Positions 1 to 12,600 of a DNA stretch of 64,000 nucleotides are shown piece by piece. Below the pieces are notes generated by a model. It saw nothing but the letters and a program-made list of their open reading frames with translations. It was not told the origin of the DNA and did not search any database. The stretch spans positions 7,721,680 through 7,785,679 of the forward strand of contig CM070913.1 of assembly GCA_036417435.1 (NCBI GenBank), read 5' to 3'. Origin of the DNA: Inia geoffrensis. Taxonomy: Eukaryota > Chordata > Mammalia > Artiodactyla > Iniidae. The position numbers and the translations under genes are program-made. Numbering within the stretch: position 1 is the stretch's first letter; every line of letters starts with the position of its first letter.

Positions 1-630
1 GTATCTGTTATCTTTCAGCTACGAGTTCAATCTGCCTTTTAACTTATTCAAAGGCTTTGATCTTGCAGCAAAATGGACCTTGAGTTTTTCTCTAATATTA
101 GGACATGGAATAGCGCCTTTAAAATTTTTACAATGTGCCTTTCCCCCATTTGGTTTTGATCTTTTTGTATCTGTATAATTTATAACTTCATATCTTTGAG
201 AGCCGTGTGGAGAAGAAGGGTCAATGGCTTTTCCTAAGCACAAGGCGTGTGCAGGGTGGGGGGGTGAACAGTTATTCTAAGAGGCAAAGACAAGGCAATG
301 CAAACACACTCATTAGCTCTAATAAGTGGGATTGCCTGGCCCCAGATTAACAAAGGCAGTGGAGGATTATGTATTAGGAAATGTGACCTTCCGTCATTTA
401 GCTGCTTAAGGGCATTTGGGGATAACAAGTTTTTCAATGCATTCCTTGAATACGTTTCTATGTGTCTTAGGAAGTTAAGCTAAAGTTCTGAAATCTTAAT
501 ATTTGAAAGCTCTTTATTAACATTTAACTAGAAAACAATTCCCAAGAAGTAGCTGGAAAGCCTAAGAATTTTCTGGCAAAATGTGATTAATAAAATACAA
601 GTCAATAGCTATTAAGTGTTGGAGGAGGAC

Positions 631-664
631 GGGAGGGGGGTGGGGGGTGGGGGAGGGGGGCGGG
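631..664 (+). repeat. G-rich tract with quadruplex potential
   Basis: Five runs of three or more G separated by single T, A or C bases. On the template strand of CNDP1 it is C-rich. Confidence 0.6.
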
Positions 665-1096
665 CTGGCAGCCCAGCCTGGGATTTGGTCTCTGCTCTAT
701 CCCTTGACACCCAGGGACCCGGGACCAGCCATTTCACCTCTCGGCAGCCCACTTCTCTGTTAATACTTGCTCTGCCTCTTGGTAGACGATCCAGTGAGGT
801 GATGTACATTTCAGTGCTCTGTAAGCAGGACAGAAAGAGGGGACGGAGGGCAGAAGGGAACGAGGAAAGAAGAGACCAGAGCTCATAAAGGGCCTAGTAC
901 TCGCAAGCTCCAGGGTACCTTTCCGTATTCACTGAATCCATGCAACAAGCCTGGAGACAGATATGCTCATTCCTAGATCATGGATGAGGGGAGAGGCTCA
1001 GGGAGATTAACTGACTTTTCTAAGGTCAGACTGGGGATTGTTTATGTTTTGTTTGAGATTATACATTTCAGAGTTGAAATTTAAAAAGCAAAGCAG

Positions 1097-1318
1097 GGGC
1101 TTCCCTGGTGGCTCAGTGGTTGAGAGTCTGCCTGCCCATGCAGGGGACAGGGGTTCGTGCTCCGGTCCGGGAAGATTCCACAAGCCACGGAGTGGCTGGG
1201 CCCTTGAGCCATGGCCGCTGAGCCTGTGCGTCCGGAGCCTGTGCTCCACAACGGGAGCAGGCCACAGCAGTGAGCAGTGAGGGGCCCCGCGTACTGCAAA
1301 AACAAACAACAAAAAAAA
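1097..1318 (+). mobile_element. CHR-2-like tRNA-derived SINE
   Basis: Starts GGGCTTCCCTGGTGGCTCAG, has the CHR-2 body and an A-rich tail. It is flanked by an 8-bp target-site duplication CAAAGCAG at 1089-1096 and 1319-1326. Confidence 0.85.
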
Positions 1319-1375
1319 CAAAGCAGATTTTGACCTTTATATAGGACCTGTCTTATAAATATTGCTTTCCTCTTC

Positions 1376-1482
1376 TTAAGAAAGAAGGACAGAAAACGAG
1401 AGAGAGGGGTGGGACGTGGGGAGGGAGAGAGAGAGAGAAAGGAAGGAAGGGAGGGAGGGAGGGAGGGAGGAAGAAAGAAAAC

Positions 1483-1513
<31 letters not shown>

Positions 1514-1515
1514 AA
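1376..1515 (+). repeat. Low-complexity GA / GGGA purine tract
   Basis: Nearly pure purine run made of GA dinucleotides and GGGA/GGAA tetranucleotides over about 140 bases. Confidence 0.8.
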
Positions 1516-3029
1516 CCAAGGGCTTACTTAGGGGAGTGCCATGAACAAGAGGACAACCTTGCAGTGGTCAGCAGGGCCCAGCCAGAAAAACGTCCTGATT
1601 CACTAAGCCTGTCTTCCTCAATGAGGTAAAGCAGTCAAGTCGAGAGCAGTTAAACCCTCTCTTCTGCTTATGTCTCAGGAGACAACAGACTCATGAGAGA
1701 GAAGCCCCTGGAGTCTGACGAAATCACCTCCAAGAAAGAAAAAATGCAACGTCAGGACCTGCTCGATGGACAGGATTTGGGAGAAGCAGCATCAAGGACC
1801 TGAACCTCAGGCAGCAGCTGGGCCGCTCCACTCGTCTTGTGGACAACTGGACACGGTGCCCGGAGATAGACCCACCCCAGTCCTCACCAGACAGGCACAT
1901 CATCCCAGCCCGACCTCGCACCCCTCTGTCTCAGAAGGAGTGTGCTGCTTCCAGAGCCTCTTTGGGGACGGGGTAGGGATGGTTGGCAGGGGTTTGCCCT
2001 GTGACTGCTGACACGTCCCTTTCTGTCCATAAACCCAACAAATGGGCTCCACTTCCTCTTAAATTCCCAGTGTTCCAAAGTGCTTAATTCAATTCAGCCA
2101 CACAAGCAAGATGAGGGAAAGGTAGCAAGGCTGCACATTTTCAAGGTGACCCCACAAACTCCTTCTGTGCCCCCTGGTTACAGAGCCCATACTCTGTGGA
2201 GCCCAGACTGGAACAGGCTGTATCTCGTCCCTGGGCCTGGTCTCCCTGGCACAGGCTCAAGCTCACCGACTAGCAGGGCCATTTCTGCATGAAAGGGATG
2301 GAATCAGACCATCAAATCCACCCAGTGTTAGAGGGCGCCCATATCAACACCCTCACTTTTACAGAACAGAATCTGAAGCCCAGAGAGGTTAAGTCTCCCA
2401 CCCATGGCCACACAGTTAGATTGGATCCTGTTTGGAGTGTAAGAATGCTCATTACCAGAAGAGAAAAGAGCAGTGCGACATGAAACCATCCTCGTGAGCA
2501 CAGCAAACACAGTTTTAGTTGGTGGTCTGAGAGAGTAGCCCTCCCCTCAAAGCTGCACCCCACCAGAACCCCTCCTTGGACAGATTGAAACCACTTCCCA
2601 CAAGAATGGAAAGAATTCAGGGATTCAGACAGAACGTCACACCCCAGAGATCGCTATCCTGATAATTTGCAAAGCAGCTAATATATTTCTTAAAGTGTAT
2701 GTCTGTTTCTATTAACAAAACCATACTTTGTGATAAGAAGGACGGGTTGCAGATAAAAAAGATAAGCTGAGTAAGTTGAAGATAAAAAAAGATAAGTCCC
2801 AGCAGATGGTGATGTAGCCACAGGCTCATCATGTTTTTTGTTGTGTCACATTGTTGCATGTCAACAGCACGGGATCAAGGTATCACCCTGCCCCAGACCA
2901 GCTGGGTGGCTTTGAGTACATTCCCTTCCTTTCCCAAGCCTCTTTCTCTTTATCCGTAAAATGCGTGTGATTGTAACACATTCCTCTGCAGATTGCTGGG
3001 AAGAGTAAAGGACATCATGCGGCTCAAAG

Positions 3030-3568
3030 CCAGCTGCCTCCATCACCATCATCACCATCATCACCATCATCACCATCACCATCATCACCGTCATTACCAT
3101 CACCATTATCATCACCATCACCATCATTACCATCACCATTATCATCACCATCACCATCATCACCATCACCATCACCATAACCATCACCATCAGCACCATC
3201 ACCATCATCATCATCATCACCATCACCATCATCACCCTCACCATTATCACCATCACCATCATCACCATCATTACCATCACCATTATCATCACCATCACCA
3301 TCATCACCATCATTACCATCACCATTATCATCACCATCACCATCATCACCGTCATTACCATCACCATTATCATCACCATCACCATCATCACCATCACCAT
3401 CACCATCACCACCATCATCACCATCACCATCATCACCATCATCACCCTCACCATTATCACCATCACCATCATCACCATCACCATCACCATTATCATCACC
3501 ATCACCATCATCACCATCACCATCACCATCACCATCATCACCATCATCATCACCATCATCACCCTCGC
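3030..3568 (+). repeat. CAT/CAC trinucleotide tandem repeat with higher-order units
   Basis: About 540 bases built of CAT and CAC triplets with occasional CGT, ATT, CCT and CAG variants. A 42-bp unit marked by CATTATCATCACC recurs at 3281, 3323 and 3365; a longer block with CACCCTCACCATTATC recurs near 3234 and 3453. It lies in CNDP1 intron 5, about 28 bases from the exon 5 donor. It gives long poly-His (plus) and Met-Val or Asp-Gly (minus) reading frames that are not genes. Confidence 0.95.
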
Positions 3569-3591
3569 TCCCAAGCACAGCCAGCACCTAC

Positions 3592-3680
3592 CTCGTCCAG
3601 GGCTCTGAATGTGCTCACAGCGTTGATCCACGCTAAAACAGGGCCTTTGTTGTCTGTCGTTCCTCGGCCATACAGTTTTC
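3592..3680 (-). CDS. CNDP1: CNDP1 coding exon 5 (bridging Asp motif, residues 155-184)
   Basis: 89 nt coding [20 protein letters not shown] and on to FRALDE, with the metal-bridging Asp164. The acceptor is TTGTAAAG with a poor pyrimidine tract; the donor GTAGGT is good. The exon is as long as its CNDP2 counterpart (89 nt). The residue before TD is Thr (ACG), where human CNDP1 and this CNDP2 have Ala. A 540-bp CAT/CAC repeat begins about 28 bases past the donor. Confidence 0.93.
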
Positions 3681-6600
3681 CTTTACAAATGGGGGAAGAA
3701 TTTTCAGAAAAGCATGGACACCTCTGCCAAGTTGAGTGAGCCAAAGCCAAGGGTAGCTTTATGGGTAATTGTTTTAATGGTGCTTTTCTATCTTTCTAGG
3801 CAGAAGTCTTGCTCTGAAATCACAAAGTATTGCGTCTCATGTACAAATAGTATGCTAGCCAGCAAACGTAAGCTAATTTGAAATATACAGATCCCTTTGG
3901 CCTTAATAGTAATTAGCTATTTCATCCAAGTTCATTGAAGAAGACCGGCGGGTTTGCTGCAGAATGTCACGTACTATAGCCTCTCACTCTGAGATTTTAC
4001 AGTTAGCAGGACAATGAAAAAGGGTGTATGTGTCTCTCCATTAACCTTTCTTTTTCTTGTCTTTCTAAAACGTAATTACATTTGGTGTTTTTAAAGAAGA
4101 AAATATGTGACCTACACAACTATTTTCCTTGAAACCCAAGAACTCTCCTCATGGGGACTTGATTTGCCCAGGGGCACAAAGGTTCATGGTTTCTTTCACA
4201 ACTGAAAGAAAATCAGCCTCATTGGACCAACCGGTGGACCATGAGAGCAGCGTTCTCTGCACTCCTAACAATGACAGGTAAGGCCTGGAGCCCGGGGCAG
4301 TCACATCTCGAATTCTTAAGCCCTACGAGCAGTCCTTCACCCACAGAAGAGCCCAGCACGAGGTGTCACTGACCGTCCACCTCCGTCAGCGTGTGGGGGT
4401 CCGTGACCCACCCATCCTCCTGTCTGGCAGGCTGCACGTCCAAGTGGCCATAGAAGCACACGGTGGGCTTCTTGGGATCATTCCCCAGTTCAGCCAGGAT
4501 GATGGGAGGTATCGGGAGGCTCTGACCATCAGGCAGCTGCAGACGGAAGATGGATAACTTTTTTTGAAAAAAAGCCATTTGGTTCTTCCAGAAAATTCAA
4601 AGACATGGATGGCGTTAGGAGTCCGTTTCTAGCTGCAATCAGGTGGACACAGTCCTGTTAACAGACTATTCAGACTCATCAGTGCTAAAGCAGGCGACAC
4701 TGGGAGGGTAGATTAAAGACCCACCTACTCCCGAGGGGCAGTAATAAGCCTTGATTCTGATGAGGGATTGGGTCCTTTGAGAAAGAGGCATTTGAACTTA
4801 AGGGAAAGAGCCATCTGGGAGAAATGTGAAGCACATGAAGGACGTGAACAGCACAAGTGGGGGGCCTTCGCGCGCCCCCTCCACCTTCCCCCCGTCCCCC
4901 CCTCCCCCGGTCCCGACAGGATGAGAGGTCGATGCTACAGCCTCCTGTGGGATGAGGTGGAGATTTTCGCCCTTACTGGGAATCGCGGTGCGGCTTTTGC
5001 TGAGCATGAGGGCAAGCAAACCCCCATCCTGCCACCACGAACGGAAGCCTGGCTGATGCCCAGGGAAGTGGCCGCTCGGAGGCGGGAGGGGATGCCAGCA
5101 CCTGCTGAAAACCCGCGTCCACCAAGTCCACGTGGGCTCCCAGGTTCTGGAGCCGGTCTGCAGCCAGGCCCATCATTCTGAGCAGCTCTTGTCGAAAGCA
5201 CAGCACGGGCTGAACCGAGTTGCTCTCGACCGCCACCCACTCCTTCAGCGTCTGGAAGGAAAGGCGACAGGCGGTCAGCACGTGGGTCATCCGCGTCCAC
5301 TCTTGGCGGCGCACCTCGCCGGGTCCCCAGCGCCCTCATCTGACCTGGAGACCGAGCTGGCAGACACACGACACTCACGGCCACTGGCAGACAGCTGGAG
5401 GCGTGATCAGGAGCCCAGAGGCCAGCGACAGCTGGTCAATGCAGGACGGGACGGTCGGTGGAAGGCCGCCTCTGAAGCCTGGCCTGGGCCCCTCAGCGTC
5501 ACCAGGCTCGTACAGAAGGCGCGGGTCCCCCCCATCTTGTGGTCTCTAGGGACTGAGAGCAGCCGCCCCTCGAGGGCTCGGCTTCCCACAAACGTCCCTG
5601 CAGGTCACTCTGATCCACCCCACGGTGGCCTCAGCTAGGCTGCAGGACCCCCCGTGACCACCCCGTGCATTTCAGCTCTGAAGTCCCCCCACTGCACCTG
5701 CGGGATGCGGGAGGGGGTGTAGCCCCTGGTTTGAGCTCAGGGCGGGACAGGCGGACAGCCTGAGCTCCTGGTCCTGGTTCTACCCACCACAGGAGGGTGA
5801 CTTCAAGGACATTCCTGAAGCTCTGGAATTAGCCTCAGCTTTCTCCACTGCAGGAGGGGCATGAGGCTCCCTCGCTGCGGATTATGGTGGATGTAATGCT
5901 GTGAGACAGTAACACATACACACTTTGGTCTTTCTCCCCGGTTCCCGGCCAGCGCTCCTAAAACTTTTACAATTTCCTAAGCGATAAGGTACTAGGAGCA
6001 TCTCTTGTTCTAATATTTGGTCTTCGACGCCGGGTCCTGACACAGAGCTCCTAATGCCCTTGGGATTTCCCGGGTGAAAAGGAGCGTGCTTTTGTGCTAG
6101 TGAGGAACTTTGGAGGCTCCTGGGCGTGTGGGCCGGTCACCACAAAGACCGAGCCACGATCAGATGCTCAGAACTTCCAGCCCCAGCTCCCCGCCTTGGG
6201 GGAAGGACGACGGGCTGGAGGTGGAGCTAAGAATCGGTGATGCCTACATGACGAAGCCTCCATAAACATCCCTGAGGCTCGGGGTTCAGAGAACTTCCGG
6301 GCTGGGAAGGGGTGCCCTGCAACCCACAGGACAGGAGCTCCCGCCCCGGGCAAACGTGCAGAAGCGTGTCCCTGAGTTCTGCGAGCTGTTACAGCAAACG
6401 ATGAGCCGGGGGAGGGGTCAGCAGGGGCCCTGATCTGTGGCCGAGCCAGGCAGGAGTGTGGGCAACCTGGGGACCCACCACCAGCTACTGGCGTCTGAGG
6501 TTGGCGTCGGGGTAGGGGTGACACTACCTCCAGGAAGACAGTGTCAGAGGTGAGCCACATTGCAGGACACCGGGGGAGGGGGGGGCACACAGAGAACTGG

Positions 6601-9600
6601 AGACTTTCTTGTTGTGCAGAAAACCCACACTCTGGGGACAGAAGAGGAAACACGTCTTTCTCGGTGAGGACGGAGTGAGAACGTATACACGGGAGACCCA
6701 GGCCGCAGCCTCGCCCCGTGGGAGCTCCGTAACCACTGCTGATTCTCAATGTTAGGAACAATCCTTCCCATTCCAGGGTCTGTACTTGAGCCGCTTACAC
6801 TGGGACAGCCACAGTGTTTATTAAAAACCATACATGTGATTTTGGACTCTACTTCCTAACTTATTTTAGTTTGATTTCTATCCTGGTTGTAGCACTCCTA
6901 TTTTGATTGTGAAGAAATGTATTTGATCTAAAGGAATATTGTGTTTTACATTTTTAAACTGGAATTTGTAGGGCGGATGCTGCCAAGTTAGCACTAAACT
7001 TAATGGACTGGGAGGATATGAGGGCGCTGCACAGAGCAGCGTTGGGCTGAGAGGCCCACATTGGCGCATGCTCCCACCGCATGCTTTTTCTCTCCCCGCT
7101 GTGAATTCCAGCCTGCACTGCGAACCCCAGTCGGGTTTCAACATCCCAACAGGCACTTACATCAAGTTAACACGCCCACACGAGGAAGGATTCCATGAAG
7201 GTCAAGCTTAGGCACCGCAGCCTGTACACTGAGCTTTGTGCTTTAGTATGAATCATGGGGGATTCACGTCTGTTTGCACAGTAATATTCCCAATACGGGT
7301 TGGTTGACCCAATAAATGTACACTGAACACACATCGTGTGCCAGACACGGTGTTGGGGGCTCGGGGTCCAGGGTCCAGGGCGGCCTCAGGGAGTTCCCGG
7401 GAGGTGGAGGTGGGCCAGGCATGCCAGGGGCACAGGAGAGCCAGCAGGAGAGGGATGTGCCAGGTGGTGACAGAACGGGGAGGATGCATTTCAGCTAGTT
7501 TTGCAGGTGGAGAGGGTCTCTGAAGGGGAGGATGGGCCACCTGATGACGGTCCAGAGTAAAGGTGAGCTCAACGGAGCTTGCTGGTCATTGCTAAACAGA
7601 CATCCCTAGATCAAATATGCTGGGAATGCCCTTTTTGGAAGGAATGGCCAGAAGGGCTCTCTTACCTGAATCTAACCAACATTTATTATTCTAAGTCAAT
7701 GAGGAGTCACAGGCATTTTAAATGGAGTTGTCAAGCAAAAAAAAAAAAATCCACATCTCCCAGCAAGTAACCATTCTCCCAGATTCCCAAAGGGCACATC
7801 CAAGCATTTTGTGTGTGCCGTGTCTCTCACCTGTACAAATTCATCCTGATGGAGATCGATGTATTGGAAGATCTTCTCTAGCAGCCCGGTCGGCGGGGAG
7901 GATGGTGAGAACATGCCTCCGTCCAGCAGCAACAGGAAAGCAAGGAGAGATGATGCCTGTGAGCATGTGACAGGGGGGATATTTTAAAATAAGGACCAGG
8001 TTTCGGACTTTCCACCTTTCAAATACTTCAAGAAAGTTAACGTTACCCAACACAGCTGATTCCAGTCTTCTGAACTAAAATAACACAAGGTGGTAGAATG
8101 GGAAATACATTTTTTGCTATGTCTTCACCGAAGCCCTTCATTTGCAATGCTAAAGAACTTTACTAAGCTAGAAATCAAGTTAACAAGCCTGTATTTCAGC
8201 AATGCTATTGTTCGTTTTCTTCCTATGACACAATTTTCCTATGGGTTCACTTCCTATAAAGCTAAGTCAGCTCCCTACATCCCAGGTGTTAAGGGCAATA
8301 TTTATAAGAGAGAAAAACGTGAGATAATTAAAAACAAAACAAACCAAAAGAACAGCAACAAGACTTCTTTGTGTGATTAACCACTTTATGAAATATTAGA
8401 AAAGTAAGGACTGAATAAAATCCTGTGCAGTGCTGTAGGGTTTCTTTCCATCAGCTCCTGAGGTTAGAATACCTTGAGAAGAAACTTACAAGCCACGCTG
8501 TGATAAATAACATCGCAGGACTGGCGATCATGTGGACACTGTTGGCCACAGTCTCTGCCTGGGAGCCCCCGGTCCGTGGCTTTCTCCTCTTTCCCTCCCA
8601 CCCATCTGGCCTCTCTGCTTCCATCCCTGACGGGTCCCTTCCTTCCTCTGCCCAAGACCCAAGTTCCTCCCTCCCCACTCTCCCTGTGACCCCTTCGTAG
8701 TCTCCTCCGGACTCCCACAGCAGGCTCCAGGCTGGGTGCAGAGCAGAAACACTGTGTCCAGAAAAGCAGGACTTCCAGGTCGCAGACTAAACTAATCATC
8801 TCCTTCCAGACCAAGTCTTCCTTCTGGATTGGCTCTGTTCATTTCTGAAATCGACTTCAGTCTTTAGAGACATCTTCGGTTCAGGCCGCTTCTCCCCTTG
8901 GCCTCCAGTTGCAGGCAACAACAGAGCCAAGGGGAGGACTTGGGTCTAGAATATAAAGAACTACTACAACTCAATAAGAAAAGACAAACTAACCCAATTA
9001 AGAACGGGCGAAAGATTTGAACAGACATTTCTCCAAGGAAAACATACAAATGGCCAACAAGCACACGAAGAGATGCTCAACATCGTCAGCACCAGGGAAA
9101 CGCAAATCTAACCGCGATGCGACAACAGTTCACACCACTCAGGATGGTTAAAATCAAACTGCCAGATGACAGCAAGAGCTGGCGAGGACGGGGAGGGACT
9201 GGAACCCTCGCGCACTATTGCTGGGGATGTAAAATGGTTTGGCTGCCTTGGAGACAGCCTAGCAGCTCCTCAGACGATTAAGCGCAGCGTATCTTACAGC
9301 CCAGAAATCCCACTCCTAGGGGTGTGCCCAAGAGAAATGAAAACATACGTCCACACAACAACTTGTGCTTGTATGTTTACAGCAGCATTATTTGTAACAG
9401 CCAAAGCTGGAGACAATCCAAATGACCAGTAATGAACGACTGAATGAACAAAATGTGGTACAGACACACAATGGAATATGACTCAGCCGTAAAAAGAAAT
9501 GAAGTATTGACACGTGCTACAGTACGAAAGAACCTGAGCACATTCTGTTAAACAAAAGACTACACATTGGATCAGTCCAGTTAAGTGAACTGTCCAGAAT

Positions 9601-12600
9601 AGGTAAACCCTAAGAGACAAAAGTAGATTGGTGGCTGCCTAGGGCTGGGAGGATTGGGGGAAAATGGGGTATGACTGCTGATGAGTTAGGGATTCATTTT
9701 CAGTGATGAGAATGTTCTAAAGTTGATTGTGGCAGTCATTGTGCAATTCTGAATGTACTAAAACCCACTGAATTGCAATGCACACTGTAAGTGGGTGGAC
9801 TGTAAGGAAAATGAATTGTATTGCAATACAGTTGTTATAATAAATGTAAGCATTCAACAATATAAATATATTACTGAGTATGAGAAAAGTCTATAAAGGA
9901 AGCTAAGGTGGGGGTAAGATCAGGGTCAAAGCGAGCTATGCTTCTCCGTGAGTGGACGAAGCACTTGGTCCAGAAGATGGCGCCAGTGAGCTGTTCAACA
10001 TCTACCCCGTCCTCCTCCGCGGCTCCCAATTCACCTTCTGAGGGCAGCTAAGTCCCGTGGGCAGAGCCTAGAGCCAGGGGCTGCGAGGACCCAGGAGGAA
10101 AAGGCCCCTGCAGACCCACAGTGGCAGGACGATGAGGTTCATCCAAATGGAGGAGGAAATTTTTTGCAGCCGATCCATCTAAATTAATATTTGAACTGTT
10201 ATTTTTATTTCTCTTTCATTCAATTTGCATTAAAAAATTATTTGGGGGCTTCCCTGGTGGTGCAGTGGTTAGGAATCTGCCTGCCAATGCAGAGGACACG
10301 GGTTCAAGCCCTGGTCCAGGAAGATCCCACACGCTGAGGAGAAACTAAGCCCGTGCGCCACAACTACTGAGCCTGTGCTCTAGAGCCCGTGAGCCACAAC
10401 TACTGAGCCCGTGTGCCGCAACTACTGAAGCCCGCGTGCCTAGAGCCCGTGCTCTGCAACAAGAGAAGCCACCGCAATGAGAAGCCCACACACCACAACG
10501 AAGAGTGGCCCCGCTCTCCGCAACTAGAGAAAGCCCGCGCGCAGCAACGAAGACCCAATGCAGCCAAAATAAATAAAATTAATTAATTAAAAAAATTATT
10601 TGGTGCTCCTCTCCAATGAAATATGAAAGGAAAACTTGAAGAGGAAAAGGAAGCCAAAGTTAAAGGAGAGGAAGGAAAAACCTCGATTGTGAGGACCGAG
10701 AGTCCTTCCTGAGGACTGAGCTTCCATCAGGCTTGTTCCTGGAGATGCGGTCCTGCCCACAGGGCCTGCATCACCGCACCCCTCGCCCCCAGAGCCGTCC
10801 CCCGTCTGTCTCCCCTCTCCACTCGCCGTCAGGTCCGCAGAGACCGGCCGTGGGCACTCATCCTGCTCTTAGAATCCCAGGTGGGGCCCCTGGGCATCCT
10901 TTGGTCTCCTCCCGAGTCTCTTGTGTTCCTCATCGTTCTGTTTCTTTTCTTGGGTTATAGTCATGCTTGACCTGAACGAATCACCCAACAAAACCCTGGG
11001 GACTTAGAAAGGGTATTCCTGGCCTTGGCCTTCGCAGGAAGGAGCAGTCACTGGAGAAGGCAAGGTGAGGGTGAGGGTCAGGGAGCAGAGACGGAAGCCC
11101 AGGTCTTAGTGTCCTCCTGGGGGCCGGTGGCCCAGCCTGGGCTGCAGGACCTCGCAGAGGAAACCCCTTTGCTCCAGAGGCTCCTGTTAATTCCAGCTGG
11201 TTGTTCTCAGACTGGGAACCGAAGTTCCACGTGCCCCTGTGCTGAGTACTTACATTTAAATGTAAGGACCTCCTGACTTCTCAAAGTCAGGCCACACCTC
11301 TGCGGTGTAACCATCCCCCACCCCGTCCTTCCCCTAATCCAAAGAGCTTCACTTCCTCAAAGCCTCGCCTCCCACTGGACACAGGCCTCAGTGGTCACTC
11401 TGCTGTCTCGCAGCCCCAGCCAACAACTGGAGACAGTTAGGTGAGCCGTGTACCTAGCTGACAGTGGCCTTGAGATCCCACGGGCTGCCTCAACAAATGA
11501 CACTTCTCTATCTCCTGCCACAAAAACAGCAGGCATCTCAGAAGGAGCCTGGGGTGGTTGTTAGTTTCTGATGTTGAACAGAATAAAGAATAGAAAATGA
11601 AAGCGCTCTCACCCCACACAGCCTGGGCCAAGGGTACATACAATGGCCCATCAGCCCAACCCTTTTCCGCCCGTAAGAAACTTTAGTGCCAGCATCAACC
11701 TGGATGCCAAGAATTCTACTTACTAAGTCCTTTAGAGTTCGGTGTGACTTTTACAGAGGTCGCTCTGCTGGTGTCTGCTTTGATGAATTTTATAATACAG
11801 GAAAAATGCTTTGTTAGCCTAGTTTATCTCACCATGAGAGGATTAAAAACAAAATTTCCAAACCAAAACACAGGCTTTTCTGGCTTGTGTTCATTCCCTT
11901 GCTGGCTCTGGACGGAGCCCAGTGCTTCCTGCTGAGGTTAACCAGTCCTGCAGGCTGGTGAGGGTGTGGCTTTCAGAGGGCAGCCTGGACTCACACCAGG
12001 GCCAAGGAGGCAGTTTCAAGGAGCGGAACGCCCCAGAACGTCCCAAGAACTGAAGCGTGTCCACCATCCTCTCATGGGGTCTGCCGGGCGAGTCTGACCC
12101 CAGAGAGGAGAGGTCAGTGGCCGAGCCTCACTCCCAGACCCAGAAGTGACCCGCACGCCGCGCACAGGCGGCTGGGACGCCAGCACAGGCTCGGCAGGGC
12201 CGCGGAGGGCAGACGTCACCAGAAGCGGGGACGGAGGAGGCCCTGGGCGCCAGACTGGGGCGCACGTGGAGCTGAGAACAGGCTCTGGCCCTCCCGATGG
12301 CCGACGGCCGGCTGCAGGCTGGGGGCACAGGCTCTGAAAGGGGCGCAAAGCACCACCACGTGTCGCCAGGAAGGGCCCGAGGTCAGTTCCCACAGCGGCC
12401 AGCCCTTCGAGGCCCGGGGCTCCGGAATGCTCCATCCGGGGCGGCAGGCGGCCAGTCCAAAGACCCAGCTCCTGACGGCGGGGGCGTGCGTGTTTCTCCA
12501 CCGCCTGTGGTCTTTGCCAGCGGGGAGCCGGCCGCCTGCACAGGCTGCGGGGACCAGGACAGCAAGCGAGACCACCTCTTTCCCTCTGGCCAGGGACCTG

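Larger units (their letters stand above)
1..3029. other. Part of CNDP1 intron 5 (no exon seen)
   Basis: No CNDP1 exon 6 sequence (expected EGMEE motif) is present on the minus strand. The stretch holds a CHR SINE (1097-1318), MIR-like fragments near 890-1040, 2330-2430 and 2885-3020, a G-rich tract at 631-664 and a purine-only tract at 1376-1515. Confidence 0.75.

Noticed and set aside
1..3029. Search for CNDP1 exons 6-12
   Set aside because: No EGMEE, ISDN or HSQNEK-type coding sequence on the minus strand; those exons must lie left of the window.
2993..3739. 248-codon poly-histidine frame (plus) and 256/187-codon Met-Val or Asp-Gly frames (minus)
   Set aside because: They are translations of the CAT/CAC tandem repeat within CNDP1 intron 5. 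In the frame of exon 5 a stop follows nine codons after the donor.
5132..5638. 168-codon plus-strand frame at CNDP1 exon 3
   Set aside because: Antisense shadow of the conserved exon.
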